From RGIG5612 sp017511185 (GTDB taxonomy: Bacteria > Bacillota > Clostridia > Lachnospirales > Lachnospiraceae): a stretch of DNA of 15,156 nt. The DNA lies in NCBI GenBank assembly GCA_017511185.1, contig JAFWLF010000102.1:1-15156 (forward strand), written 5' to 3'. The translations under genes and the position numbers were made by a program. The stretch's first letter is position 1; each line of letters begins with the position of its first letter. The notes under the pieces are model-generated. The model saw only the letters and a list, made by a program, of their open reading frames with translations, searched no databases and had not been told where the DNA came from. Positions 8,077 to 14,967 of the stretch are shown in pieces.

Positions 8077-8789
8077 CTTGAGGAGTCCTCCCCTTTTTCT
8101 TCTTTTTCTATTTTTCCGTCTTCAAATCGGACGGTTCTGTCTGTATAGTTTTTCATCTGCGGGTCGTGGGAACTGATCACGAAGGTCGTTCCATTTTCCC
8201 GGAAGAGCGTGCATAGAAGATCCATGATCTCCTGCCCCGTTTTTGTATCCAGGTTTCCTGTCGGCTCGTCCGCCAGCACGATCGCAGGTTTCGTGATGAT
8301 CGCCCGTGCGATACTGACCCGCTGCTGCTGTCCGCCGGATAGTTCTGATGGGCGGTGATGCGCATATTCCGATAATCCAACCTTATCCAGCGCTTCTTTT
8401 GCGAGTTTTTCCCGCTTGTCTTTCGGAACTCCTCTTATTGCCAATGGCAGCGCCACATTTTCCAGTGCCGTGTACTGCGGCAGGTTGTTATAGCTCTGAA
8501 AGACAAATCCGATGTGCTTCCGCCGGAAAAGCGTGCGTTTTTCTTCACTCATCTTTTCCATGTGCCAGCCGCCGATCACGATCTCGCCCTCTGTCGGCGG
8601 GTCCAGGCCTGCCAGCATGTTGAGGAAGGTCGTTTTTCCCGAGCCGCTCCGTCCGGAGACGCAGATGAACTCGCCTTTTTTGATCTCAATGTCAACGCCG
8701 TCGAGCGCCTTTACCGTATTGCCTCCGACGGTGTAATACATCTTCAGCCCTATTGTCCGGATGATCGGATCCTTCTGTTCTTTTTTCAT
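8070..8789 (-). CDS. MacB/LolD-type ABC transporter ATP-binding protein
   Basis: A 239-residue ATPase with complete motifs: Walker A GRSGSGKTT, Q-loop in FVFQSYNNLPQYTALENV, signature LSGGQQQRVSIARAI, Walker B IVLADEPTGNLD and H-loop SSHD. The Q-loop and Walker B style is that of the MacB/LolD/FtsE-like family, which pairs with FtsX-type permeases like the one encoded two genes on. I chose the ATG at 8789 because GGAGG lies at 8797-8801, 7 nt upstream, and the ATG overlaps the stop of the S-component gene as ATGA. The longer frame to 8879 only adds 30 residues read out of frame through the S-component gene. The protein ends with a charged EEKGEDSSRC tail and its stop overlaps the next GTG start. 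Confidence 0.95.
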   Translation of the reverse strand: MKKEQKDPIIRTIGLKMYYTVGGNTVKALDGVDIEIKKGEFICVSGRSGSGKTTFLNMLAGLDPPTEGEIVIGGWHMEKMSEEKRTLFRRKHIGFVFQSYNNLPQYTALENVALPLAIRGVPKDKREKLAKEALDKVGLSEYAHHRPSELSGGQQQRVSIARAIITKPAIVLADEPTGNLDTKTGQEIMDLLCTLFRENGTTFVISSHDPQMKNYTDRTVRFEDGKIEKEEKGEDSSRC

Positions 8790-9712
8790 CCCGCAGCCTC
8801 CGACTCCGGCATCACGTATCGTTTTTCCTCTCCGGTCAGACCAAACTTCGTCTTGATCCGCTCCAGTTTCCGGATCCACGGATCACCCAATGCCCAAAGC
8901 ACCAGGAACGTGCACAGCCCATGGCAGAAATCAAAAAGGAAACTCGACACATAGGCCGCTCCAATGGCTGCCCAGTTGATCGGGTCGATGAACCCCACGA
9001 TAAAATACAGGTTCATGATCCAGCCATACAGGAAGCCGGAAAGGAGTCCGTATATACATAATCTCATCGGCGCGTGGTCTGTCAGCTGTCTGGTAAAATA
9101 CAGCAGATCGCCCCTCGTCGTACCTTCCGGACAGATACGTTCCCAGAATGGCGCCTTGAAATGTTTTTTGTTATCTCTTTTGAACACTCCTGCATTGTTC
9201 AGGATGCCCGCCAGGAAGCCCACCAGTCCCCAGGTGAACATCTGCCATGGAGTCCATGGTCCCTGCCCGAAGATGAAATTGCTCACCAGCGCGGTCAGCG
9301 CCCCGGTCAGAAAGCCTGCTTCCGGTCCGAACGATACCGCCGTAATGATGATGATCGCGGAACATGGCTTAAAGTTCGGGATCGGTATGATTTCAAAGAC
9401 CGTACGCCCTACCACTGCAATGGCTGCCATCACTGCGATCGGTACCATCTCCCTTGCCTGCGGTTTCTTCTTGTCAAAGACCAGGAAGAACGGCACAGCG
9501 GAGATGATCAGAAACACCAGCCCGATCAGAAGGTCCGAGTTCAGGATGATGTAATCCCAAAAGGTCCTCTCTCCTACCACATGGACCGTCGGCCGATGTG
9601 TGTGGTAGTAGATGAATGCCACCATCAGGATAGGAAGGACGATCAGGACCACCCATGCTGCCGCTTTTGTACGGCGGCTGGCGAAGATCTTCGAAACTAC
9701 ATTTTTCTGCAT
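8786..9712 (-). CDS. ECF transporter S component, probably for cobalamin or a corrinoid
   Basis: Membrane substrate-binding subunit, 308 residues from the ATG at 9712. That start has AGGAGGTG at 9721-9728, 8 nt upstream. About seven or eight hydrophobic helices are visible. The first two (AAAWVVLIVLPILMVAFIYY and LLIGLVFLIISAVPFFLVF) precede a core that looks like the usual S-component fold. That core has an AxxxA-type stretch (IAVMAAIAVVGR), FKPCSAIIIITAVSFGPEAGFLTG and the loop FGQGPWTPWQMFTWG, followed by GFLAGIL. Classic S components are near 180-200 residues with six helices, so this one is long. It overlaps the A-A' gene by 16 bp. Corrinoid as substrate follows from the riboswitch and the DUF4430 neighbour; CbrT is the known B12-type S component, but I cannot establish that this protein belongs to that family. 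Confidence 0.88.
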   Translation of the reverse strand: MQKNVVSKIFASRRTKAAAWVVLIVLPILMVAFIYYHTHRPTVHVVGERTFWDYIILNSDLLIGLVFLIISAVPFFLVFDKKKPQAREMVPIAVMAAIAVVGRTVFEIIPIPNFKPCSAIIIITAVSFGPEAGFLTGALTALVSNFIFGQGPWTPWQMFTWGLVGFLAGILNNAGVFKRDNKKHFKAPFWERICPEGTTRGDLLYFTRQLTDHAPMRLCIYGLLSGFLYGWIMNLYFIVGFIDPINWAAIGAAYVSSFLFDFCHGLCTFLVLWALGDPWIRKLERIKTKFGLTGEEKRYVMPESEAAG

Positions 9713-11358
9713 TTTTCGATCACCTCCTCGCATGTGATGGCTTCCGGGAATACCTCCGAAGCGATGCGGTTCGCGTCTGTCGTGTAGAAGCGGTTGCCGG
9801 CAAAGAAATCACGCGGGGCGCCTTCTGACATCAGCTGTCCGTCAAACATCAGTGCACAGCGGTCTGCGTACATCGCTGCAAACTCCACGTCGTGCGTGAC
9901 GACCAGGATGGATACGCCATCTGCACAGAGTTCTTTCAGGATCTTGGCAAGTTCTGCCTTCGCATAGGCGTCCAGGCCTTTGGTCGGCTCGTCCAGGATC
10001 AGCACATCAGCATCTCTAAGAAGAAGTTTCCCTAATGCCAGACGCTGTGTCTCGCCTCCGGAAAGGTCATACGGATGTCGTCCCAGAAGCGGTGTGAGTT
10101 CCAGCTTTTCCGCCATCTGCAGTGCTTTTTCTTCGTCCCCGTCCGAACTGTCCACCAGTTCTTTTTCCGCCGTGTCTGCCACGAACAGTGCCCGCGCGTT
10201 CTGTGGGAGCATGCAGAGCTTTTTGTCCTTTGCGAGCTTTGTCTTCCCCCTGTACGGTTTGGCAAGGCCTGCAAGGATCTTCAGGATCGTCGTCTTGCCG
10301 GCGCCGTTCCCGCCCAGCAGGCAGAACAGCTCGCCCATATTCAGTTTTATGCTGGCGCCCCGAAGGACGTCTGCGGATTTTTCGTTATATCGGAACCAGA
10401 GTTCTTTTCCCTCCAGGACTGTTTCGGCCTTGGAGGAATGCTCTGGGGTTTGATCATTATTATTAGCATTCGCTGGTGTTGTTACGTCCAGCGGCTCTTT
10501 TGTTTCAGCTGAAGCTGCGCTCTGCTCGACCAGCATTTCAAGCCGCTGCCTTGCATCCCTGACGGTCAATGGGAGGTTCTCCACGCTGCCCAGCTCACTG
10601 AAGATCCGCACTGCCGCCGGAAGTCCAAAGTAGATACGGCTCTTATCTGTGCTTTCGGCAAGTTCTTTTGCCAGTTCCGATGGAGCTCCGTCTGAACAGA
10701 TGCGGCCTTTATCCATCGTCACCACACGGTCAGCCACCGGGAAGACTTCATCCAGCCGGTGTTCTGTCAGCAGTACTGCCACGCCCAGTTCCCGATTAAT
10801 GCGCTGCACCGCCTGCAGAAGGCTTCTTGCAGCCAGCGGATCAAGCATGGACGTCGGTTCATCCAGGATCAGAAGTTTCGGTCCCATCGCCAACGCGGAA
10901 GCCAGGTTCATCAACTGCTTCTGGCCACCGGACAGTTCGCTCGTCTTGCTGCGGAACCATGTCTCCATCCCGAAGAAGGCTGCCATCTCCGCTACACGGC
11001 GTCTGATCACCGGTACAGAGTAACCCATGTTTTCCAGTCCGAAAGCCAGTTCATGCCAGACATAGTCCGTGACGATCTGGTTGTCCGGGTTCTGCTGCAC
11101 AAATCCGATCTCTGCAGCTGCCGTCAGTTCTGCAAGTTTTTCGATCGGCTGCTCCCGGTAGAAAATGCTGCCTTCTCTTGCGCCTGCTGGTTCCAGTCCC
11201 GATTTTACCTGGCGCAGGAGCGTTGTCTTGCCGCAGCCTGAAGGCCCGCAGAGAACGATGTATTCTCCTTTATTGATCTGAAGGTCCACCTGATCCAACG
11301 CTCTGATCGAAGCGTTTGGATAAGCGAAGCTCAAACCTTCGACACGCAAGAGCGCCAT
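9697..11358 (-). CDS. ECF transporter energizing ATPase, fused A and A' domains
   Basis: One 553-residue polypeptide with two full ABC domains, replacing the usual separate EcfA1 and EcfA2. The first domain has Walker A GPSGCGKTTLL, the ECF-typical Q-helix region FVQQNPDNQIVTDYVWHEL, signature LSGGQKQLM, Walker B LLILDEPTSMLD and TEH. After a polar linker (about residues 290-312, TTPANANNNDQTPE) the second domain has GGNGAGKTTIL, LSGGETQRLALG, VLILDEPTKGLD and VTHD. Both catalytic sets look intact. I start at the ATG at 11358 because AGGAGG lies at 11366-11371, 7 nt upstream; the longer open frame to 11496 reads through the T-component gene. It overlaps that gene by 28 bp and the S gene by 16 bp. 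With its neighbours it forms a complete dedicated (group I style) ECF importer. Confidence 0.95.
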   Translation of the reverse strand: MALLRVEGLSFAYPNASIRALDQVDLQINKGEYIVLCGPSGCGKTTLLRQVKSGLEPAGAREGSIFYREQPIEKLAELTAAAEIGFVQQNPDNQIVTDYVWHELAFGLENMGYSVPVIRRRVAEMAAFFGMETWFRSKTSELSGGQKQLMNLASALAMGPKLLILDEPTSMLDPLAARSLLQAVQRINRELGVAVLLTEHRLDEVFPVADRVVTMDKGRICSDGAPSELAKELAESTDKSRIYFGLPAAVRIFSELGSVENLPLTVRDARQRLEMLVEQSAASAETKEPLDVTTPANANNNDQTPEHSSKAETVLEGKELWFRYNEKSADVLRGASIKLNMGELFCLLGGNGAGKTTILKILAGLAKPYRGKTKLAKDKKLCMLPQNARALFVADTAEKELVDSSDGDEEKALQMAEKLELTPLLGRHPYDLSGGETQRLALGKLLLRDADVLILDEPTKGLDAYAKAELAKILKELCADGVSILVVTHDVEFAAMYADRCALMFDGQLMSEGAPRDFFAGNRFYTTDANRIASEVFPEAITCEEVIEKCRKM

Positions 11359-12224
11359 CTTATGGCCTCCTTTGTTTCCAATATTCCCGGCAGGATCATC
11401 AGCACCGCGCAGAAGACGAACATCGTGTAGGATGCTGCGCCAAGTACCAGCGGTGTCATGCGCGGGTAGAATTCCATATATCCATGGCCAAAGCACCTTG
11501 CCAGGATCACAACACCGCTTATAGCGATGATGGCTCCGAGTGTCCTCGCATCCCGTCCGTCAAAACGGAACAGGTGGAAGGTGGTGCGCCTTCTGGCGCC
11601 ATAACCTCTTGCCTTCATGGAGTCCGCCGTTTCTACGGCATTCTCCAGGCTCATGGTCAGCAGCACCGACAGGTTCCTAAGTGCCATGCCTAGTTTCTGG
11701 AACAACCTCGTTCCCTTTTCGTTCAGCATCGCCTGCGCCTGTTTGATCTCCCTTCGGTTCTGCTGCAGCTGTGGGATGAACCGCAGTGTCATAGTGATCA
11801 GAAGTGCTGTTCCCGGAAACGGCTTGCCGAACAGGTACAGAAACTTGTCCGACGTCATGACTTTCTGATAGCAGGTGAACCAGATCACCACCGAGCACAG
11901 CGAGCAGGCAGATACCAGTCCGTAGATGGTCGCCTCCAGCGTGTACCAGAGGTGGTTGATCTCAAACAGCGGTGTCACACCTCTGTGGTTGAACAGCGGA
12001 TTAGCAAGTGCGATCAGGATGAACATTGGTCCGACAAAGCACATGGTGCGTCCGTACGATTTCAGCCCGCGGAGCCGGATGGAAAACCAGCTGGCTCCCA
12101 GAAAGGAGAGCGCGACCATCACCGGGTGCATGCAGATCAGTGTCAGCACAAGCACCAGAACAAAGTAAGCCATACTCACCGCCGGATGAAGATTGTCGAA
12201 GAAACGCATCCTCTGCTCGTCCAT
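11331..12224 (-). CDS. ECF transporter T component (EcfT/CbiQ-like)
   Basis: Transmembrane coupling subunit, 297 residues. Hydrophobic helices lie near the N-terminus (MAYFVLVLVLTLICM, MVALSFLGASWF, MCFVGPMFILIALANPLF), in the middle and at the C-terminus. The cytoplasmic coupling helices carry the family's Ala-Arg-Gly signature in ADSMKARGYGARRR, through which T components contact the ATPases. PGTALLITMTLRFIPQLQQNRREIKQAQ matches the usual CbiQ/EcfT central region. The start at 12224 lies 24 bp after the lipoprotein stop; only a weak AAGGA is visible, about 15 nt upstream, so a start at the Met five codons later is possible. It sits first among the ECF genes and is followed by its ATPase and S component. 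Confidence 0.93.
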   Translation of the reverse strand: MDEQRMRFFDNLHPAVSMAYFVLVLVLTLICMHPVMVALSFLGASWFSIRLRGLKSYGRTMCFVGPMFILIALANPLFNHRGVTPLFEINHLWYTLEATIYGLVSACSLCSVVIWFTCYQKVMTSDKFLYLFGKPFPGTALLITMTLRFIPQLQQNRREIKQAQAMLNEKGTRLFQKLGMALRNLSVLLTMSLENAVETADSMKARGYGARRRTTFHLFRFDGRDARTLGAIIAISGVVILARCFGHGYMEFYPRMTPLVLGAASYTMFVFCAVLMILPGILETKEAIRWRSCVSKV

Positions 12225-12227
12225 GTT

Positions 12228-12269
12228 TTATTCGTAGGTGTCCTTCTGTTATTCGTGGGTGTCTTTCCA
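12228..12269. repeat. 21-bp tandem duplication across the lipoprotein stop codon
   Basis: 12228-12248 and 12249-12269 are adjacent 21-bp units that match at 17 of 21 positions. On the minus strand the upstream unit encodes WKDTHE plus TAA, the true end of the DUF4430 protein. The downstream unit encodes QKDTYE plus TAA in the same frame. It fills nearly the whole gap to the T-component start. Confidence 0.85.
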
Positions 12270-13190
12270 CTCCTGCGCGCCGAAGATATCTCCGCCTTCC
12301 AGGTCCAGACCCAGATCGCAGGTGTAGTTCCACTCGATCACATCGCCGGCCTTGACGTAATAGACACCGCAGCCGTAGTTTGGATACCATTTGTTCACGC
12401 AGTACATCCAGCCGCTCCAGCGGCCTCCGTCAAACTCGTACAGGTTATTGATGCCATCCACGTAACAGCCGCTTCCGGTGCCGCCCCGATAGGACATGTG
12501 TACCTTAAATTTATTGCACACATAGGCCAGCACATCGAACACAGTCATCCCATCTTCGATCTCCACTGTAGTGGCCGGGACGATGGATCCGCTTGCAGGA
12601 ACGATCCCCGTCCATTTGCTTTCAAGGTGCATGCCGTTATTCACAGCTGTATCACAGCGTATGCTGATCGTTACCGTATTTTTATTAGTAGTCTGGCTGC
12701 CCTGGCCCTGGTTGTTCGCAGAACCGTTGCTTCCGTTATTGCTGCCACTCTGGCTGTTGCCGGAATTGCCATTGCTGCTGTTGCTGCCCGGTCTGTTGCT
12801 CTGGCTGCTCCCGGACTGATTACCCTGCGTCGCATTTCCGCTCTGCGTGCTGCCATTTCCCTGCGAAGTATTTCCGTTATTGCTGTTGTTTCCGTTATTG
12901 CTTCCACCCTGGATATTATTTCCAACGGCGGTACTGTCATCATCCCCCTGGACGTAACTTCCATCAGGATCATCCGAATTGCTGTTATCCTTTTTCCCAA
13001 AACTGAAGGCATCCGAAAACCATGACCCGCCGTTCTGCTTCTCCTCTTCCTGGGCAACGTCTTCCCCACCTTCGTAATCCAGATTGAGAGTGCTGCCGTT
13101 CTTTCCGCTTCCGCCCGCATCGCAGGCACAAAGAACCAGTGTGAGTACAAGGATCAGCGCTATTCCCAGCAATGTGTTTTTCCGTTTCAT
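12249..13190 (-). CDS. DUF4430 (transcobalamin-like C-terminal domain) lipoprotein
   Basis: A 313-residue lipoprotein and the first gene behind the cobalamin riboswitch. Residues 1-22 form a lipoprotein signal ending in the lipobox L20-C-A-C23, so Cys23 should be lipidated. Residues 24-90 are acidic and polar, 91-167 are a long Asn/Ser/Gly/Gln spacer, and 171-296 are a DUF4430 domain (PF14478). DUF4430 features include VTISIRCDTAV at its start, the EDGMTVFDVL turn, YVDGINNLYEFDGGRWSGWMYCVNKWYP and KAGDVIEWNYTCDLG. This domain is the bacterial relative of the C-terminal half of animal transcobalamin and intrinsic factor. Several cysteines (residues 179, 225, 242, 264, 274, 291) could form disulfides. 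The start has AAGGAG at 13195-13200. The inferred role is corrinoid capture for the adjacent ECF importer; DUF4430 also occurs in proteins with no known B12 link. Confidence 0.92.
   Translation of the reverse strand: MKRKNTLLGIALILVLTLVLCACDAGGSGKNGSTLNLDYEGGEDVAQEEEKQNGGSWFSDAFSFGKKDNSNSDDPDGSYVQGDDDSTAVGNNIQGGSNNGNNSNNGNTSQGNGSTQSGNATQGNQSGSSQSNRPGSNSSNGNSGNSQSGSNNGSNGSANNQGQGSQTTNKNTVTISIRCDTAVNNGMHLESKWTGIVPASGSIVPATTVEIEDGMTVFDVLAYVCNKFKVHMSYRGGTGSGCYVDGINNLYEFDGGRWSGWMYCVNKWYPNYGCGVYYVKAGDVIEWNYTCDLGLDLEGGDIFGAQEWKDTHE
12690..12920 (-). repeat. Low-complexity Asn/Ser/Gly/Gln linker-coding region
   Basis: Residues 91-167 of the lipoprotein are made almost only of N, S, G, Q and T in irregular short repeats (for example SNNGNNSNNGN). 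At DNA level this shows as repeated 'ttgctg/ttgttg/ccattg' words. It probably works as a flexible tether that carries the DUF4430 domain through the wall. Its repetitive DNA could change length by slippage. Confidence 0.8.
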
Positions 13191-13194
13191 ATAT

Positions 13195-13200
13195 CTCCTT
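13195..13200 (-). promoter_or_regulatory. Ribosome binding site of the DUF4430 lipoprotein gene
   Basis: AAGGAG on the minus strand, just before the ATG at 13190 (AAGGAG-ATAT-ATG). It lies downstream of the leader terminator, so it is transcribed only when the terminator is read through. Confidence 0.75.
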
Positions 13201-13227
13201 TATCCTATGCATCCGATGCCGGTCATT

Positions 13228-13275
13228 AAACAAATAAAACAGGCAATACTTTCCAAAAGGAAAATATTACCTGTT
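13228..13275 (-). terminator. Intrinsic terminator in the riboswitch leader
   Basis: On the minus strand the leader contains a long hairpin. AACAGG, AATA and TTTCC pair with GGAAA, TATT and CCTGTT across a TTTT loop, with single unpaired bases between the helices (stem 13238-13275). A T-rich tail (TTATTTGTTT, 13237-13228) follows directly. It lies between the aptamer and the first gene, as expected for an expression platform that stops transcription when ligand is bound. Confidence 0.88.
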
Positions 13276-13302
13276 TCCGTTCTAATAATATCCATATCAT
13301 AT

Positions 13303-13500
13303 CACATAGTAGGTCTCCCGGCTTACGCCTCTGACGGTCTATGTCCTGCCTTCTCCGGTTTCCCCAATGACTGGCTTTCACCATCGGACATAGCCCTTGA
13401 CGCTTACGGTCATGGACTGGCGGGGCCTCTCACCCCATTCCCTTGTTCAGCATATGCAGCCTTGCCTTTTTGCTTTTACAGCTGCAATGCCACTGATGTG
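13303..13500 (-). ncRNA. Cobalamin riboswitch (aptamer)
   Basis: On the minus strand the leader holds the conserved B12-box GTAAGCCGGGAGACC at 13312-13326, near its 3' end. Upstream are AAGGGAATGGGGTGAGAGGCCCCG (about 13424-13447) and GAAAGCCAGTCATTGGGG (about 13364-13381), which match the conserved core pieces of the family in order. Closing helix P1 is formed by CACATcAGT (13492-13500) and ACTATGTG (13303-13310). An internal 8-bp helix pairs CTATGTCC/GGACATAG (13386-13393 with 13339-13346). The length of about 198 nt is normal. Together with the terminator at 13228-13275, this predicts repression of the whole downstream operon by cobalamin. Which subclass (adenosyl- or hydroxo/methylcobalamin) it belongs to cannot be settled by eye. 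Confidence 0.95.
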
Positions 13501-13551
13501 ATTTTTACAATATGAAGTATATCCTATCCCTTTATGTACGTTTACCTTATT

Positions 13552-13579
13552 ATTATAGTGATTTCGTTTGGTTTTGCAA
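13552..13579 (-). promoter_or_regulatory. Sigma-70-type promoter of the B12-regulated operon
   Basis: Minus-strand -10 TATAAT (13552-13557, perfect match) and -35 TTGCAA (13574-13579, four of six) are separated by 16 bp. Transcription would start near 13545, about 45 nt before the riboswitch aptamer and about 355 nt before the lipoprotein ATG. There is no terminator between the preceding ATPase gene and this site, so some read-through from that gene is possible. Confidence 0.7.
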
Positions 13580-13638
13580 GGGGCATTTTGGACGGTTCTT
13601 TTGTCCGGATATTGCGGCCAACAGTCACTGTGGTCATT

Positions 13639-14967
13639 TCATTGAAAATCAGATGGAAGAGCCGTCCCCAAACAAAACGCAGCATATAGTGGAACGGAAA
13701 TCAGTTCATCTGCCTGGCCAAAATTGTTTTCAGAAATACGAATCATTTTTACAGGACTGAATTTAGTCCTGTAGTTTTTCAGACTGGTTGATCGCTTATG
13801 TCGCCCCGCTTTAATCTCCATTGGTACTATTTCTCCATCATATTCCAACAGGAGATCAATTTCCATGGAATCGTCCGGTTTGTAATAAAACAATCCTTTT
13901 TCTCCCGCAGCTGCCATCTGCACAACGTAGTTCTCAGCCACAGCGCCTTTAAAGGTATTATCAGAAGTGTTCAGCAGGTCATTATAAGACATGCCGCTTG
14001 CATACATGAGCAGACCCACATCCGAAAGATATAGTTTAAAGAAGCCTTCCTCTGCATATACCTTTAACGGAGTTTTTGGAACTTCTGCTTTCGTTACTTT
14101 ATAGACCATACCAGAAGAAACCAGCCAGTCAAGAGGGAGATAAAAGTCTCTTTTATTCGCATTGGCACGGATATCCTTATACTTGAACTTTGGATTCTCT
14201 TTCGCAAGTTGTCTGGGCACAGAGTCATAGATTGCTGCAATTTTAGCTCCTTCAGCCACGCTGATTGTATACTTTGTCATATCCGCCCCATAAGCAAGCA
14301 AAATATAATTCTGAAGTTGACGATTGAACCTGGTCACATCACAGTTATTTGCAATATAATCTGCAACGCACTGCGGCATTCCCCCGACGAAAAGATAATC
14401 GTGATAAAGCTGTATCGCTTTTTGATGAATTACTTCCGGAAGAGGCTTAACTTTCAAGAATGCATCTCTGATGACTTCTGCAAGAGCATCCTCTCCTGCA
14501 GCAATCAAAAACTCTTCGAAATCCATCGGATACATCCGCTGGATCTGAACCTTTCCCACAGGGAAGGATGATTCAAATCGATTCAGCTTAACTCCCAGCA
14601 AGCTCCCGGCAGCAATCACTCTGTAGTTTTCTTCTGCTTCACAAAAATATTTCAAAGAAGTGATTGCCTGCTCGCTTTTTTGGATTTCATCCATAAATAT
14701 CGCTGTCTCAGGAGTCATTTTTTTGTTTTTCAGGATGCTGATTCTTTTCAGAATCTCTTCCGGATTCATTGTGCCGTCAAAAACAGACGCAAGCAATGGT
14801 TCCTGTTCAAAGTTTAGGTATACATAGTCTTGGTAATTCTCCCTGCAAAAATGATCGATCAACCAGGTCTTTCCCACTTGCCTTGCGCCTGTTATTAATA
14901 AGGGCTCTTTTGTCCCCTGTCTTTCCCATGATTGAAGTTCTGCCATAAATTTACGATACAGATCCAT
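13639..14967 (-). CDS. AAA ATPase with DUF4143 domain
   Basis: A 442-residue stand-alone ATPase of the widespread AAA_14/DUF4143 type. The N-terminal AAA part has Walker A GARQVGKT (residues 27-34) and Walker B AIFMDEIQ (about 88-95), followed by the sensor-like RVIAAGSLLG. The MYPMDFEEFL and YHDYLFVGGMPQ motifs are typical of the family. The C-terminal DUF4143 part includes FKGAVAENYVV and the PD-(D/E)XK-like pattern MEIDLLLEYDGEIVPMEIKAG. The start at 14967 has only a weak AGG-type site (GCAGGT). The family is often found in accessory regions and its cellular role is not established. It is separated from the B12 operon by the latter's own promoter and riboswitch, so a functional link is not implied. 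No frameshift or missing motif is seen. Confidence 0.92.
   Translation of the reverse strand: MDLYRKFMAELQSWERQGTKEPLLITGARQVGKTWLIDHFCRENYQDYVYLNFEQEPLLASVFDGTMNPEEILKRISILKNKKMTPETAIFMDEIQKSEQAITSLKYFCEAEENYRVIAAGSLLGVKLNRFESSFPVGKVQIQRMYPMDFEEFLIAAGEDALAEVIRDAFLKVKPLPEVIHQKAIQLYHDYLFVGGMPQCVADYIANNCDVTRFNRQLQNYILLAYGADMTKYTISVAEGAKIAAIYDSVPRQLAKENPKFKYKDIRANANKRDFYLPLDWLVSSGMVYKVTKAEVPKTPLKVYAEEGFFKLYLSDVGLLMYASGMSYNDLLNTSDNTFKGAVAENYVVQMAAAGEKGLFYYKPDDSMEIDLLLEYDGEIVPMEIKAGRHKRSTSLKNYRTKFSPVKMIRISENNFGQADELISVPLYAAFCLGTALPSDFQ

Noticed and set aside
8790..8879. 30-codon upstream extension of the MacB-like ATPase
   Set aside because: It reads through the S-component gene out of frame; GGAGG before the ATG at 8789 and the ATGA overlap favour the shorter start.
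9074..9787. Plus-strand open frame of 237 codons
   Set aside because: A shadow of the S-component and A-A' genes; its product is rich in His, Arg and Asp with no domain pattern.
11359..11496. 46-codon upstream extension of the A-A' ATPase
   Set aside because: The added residues are the T-component gene read in another frame; AGGAGG lies just before the inner ATG at 11358.
11952..13025. Long plus-strand open frame (357 codons) opposite the T component and lipoprotein
   Set aside because: It spans two well-supported minus-strand genes, has no recognisable domain, and its hydrophobic runs are the reverse reading of the Asn/Ser/Gly-rich linker.
13639..14967. DUF4143 ATPase as part of the B12 system
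   Set aside because: It precedes the operon's own promoter and riboswitch and belongs to a widespread accessory family with no known corrinoid link.
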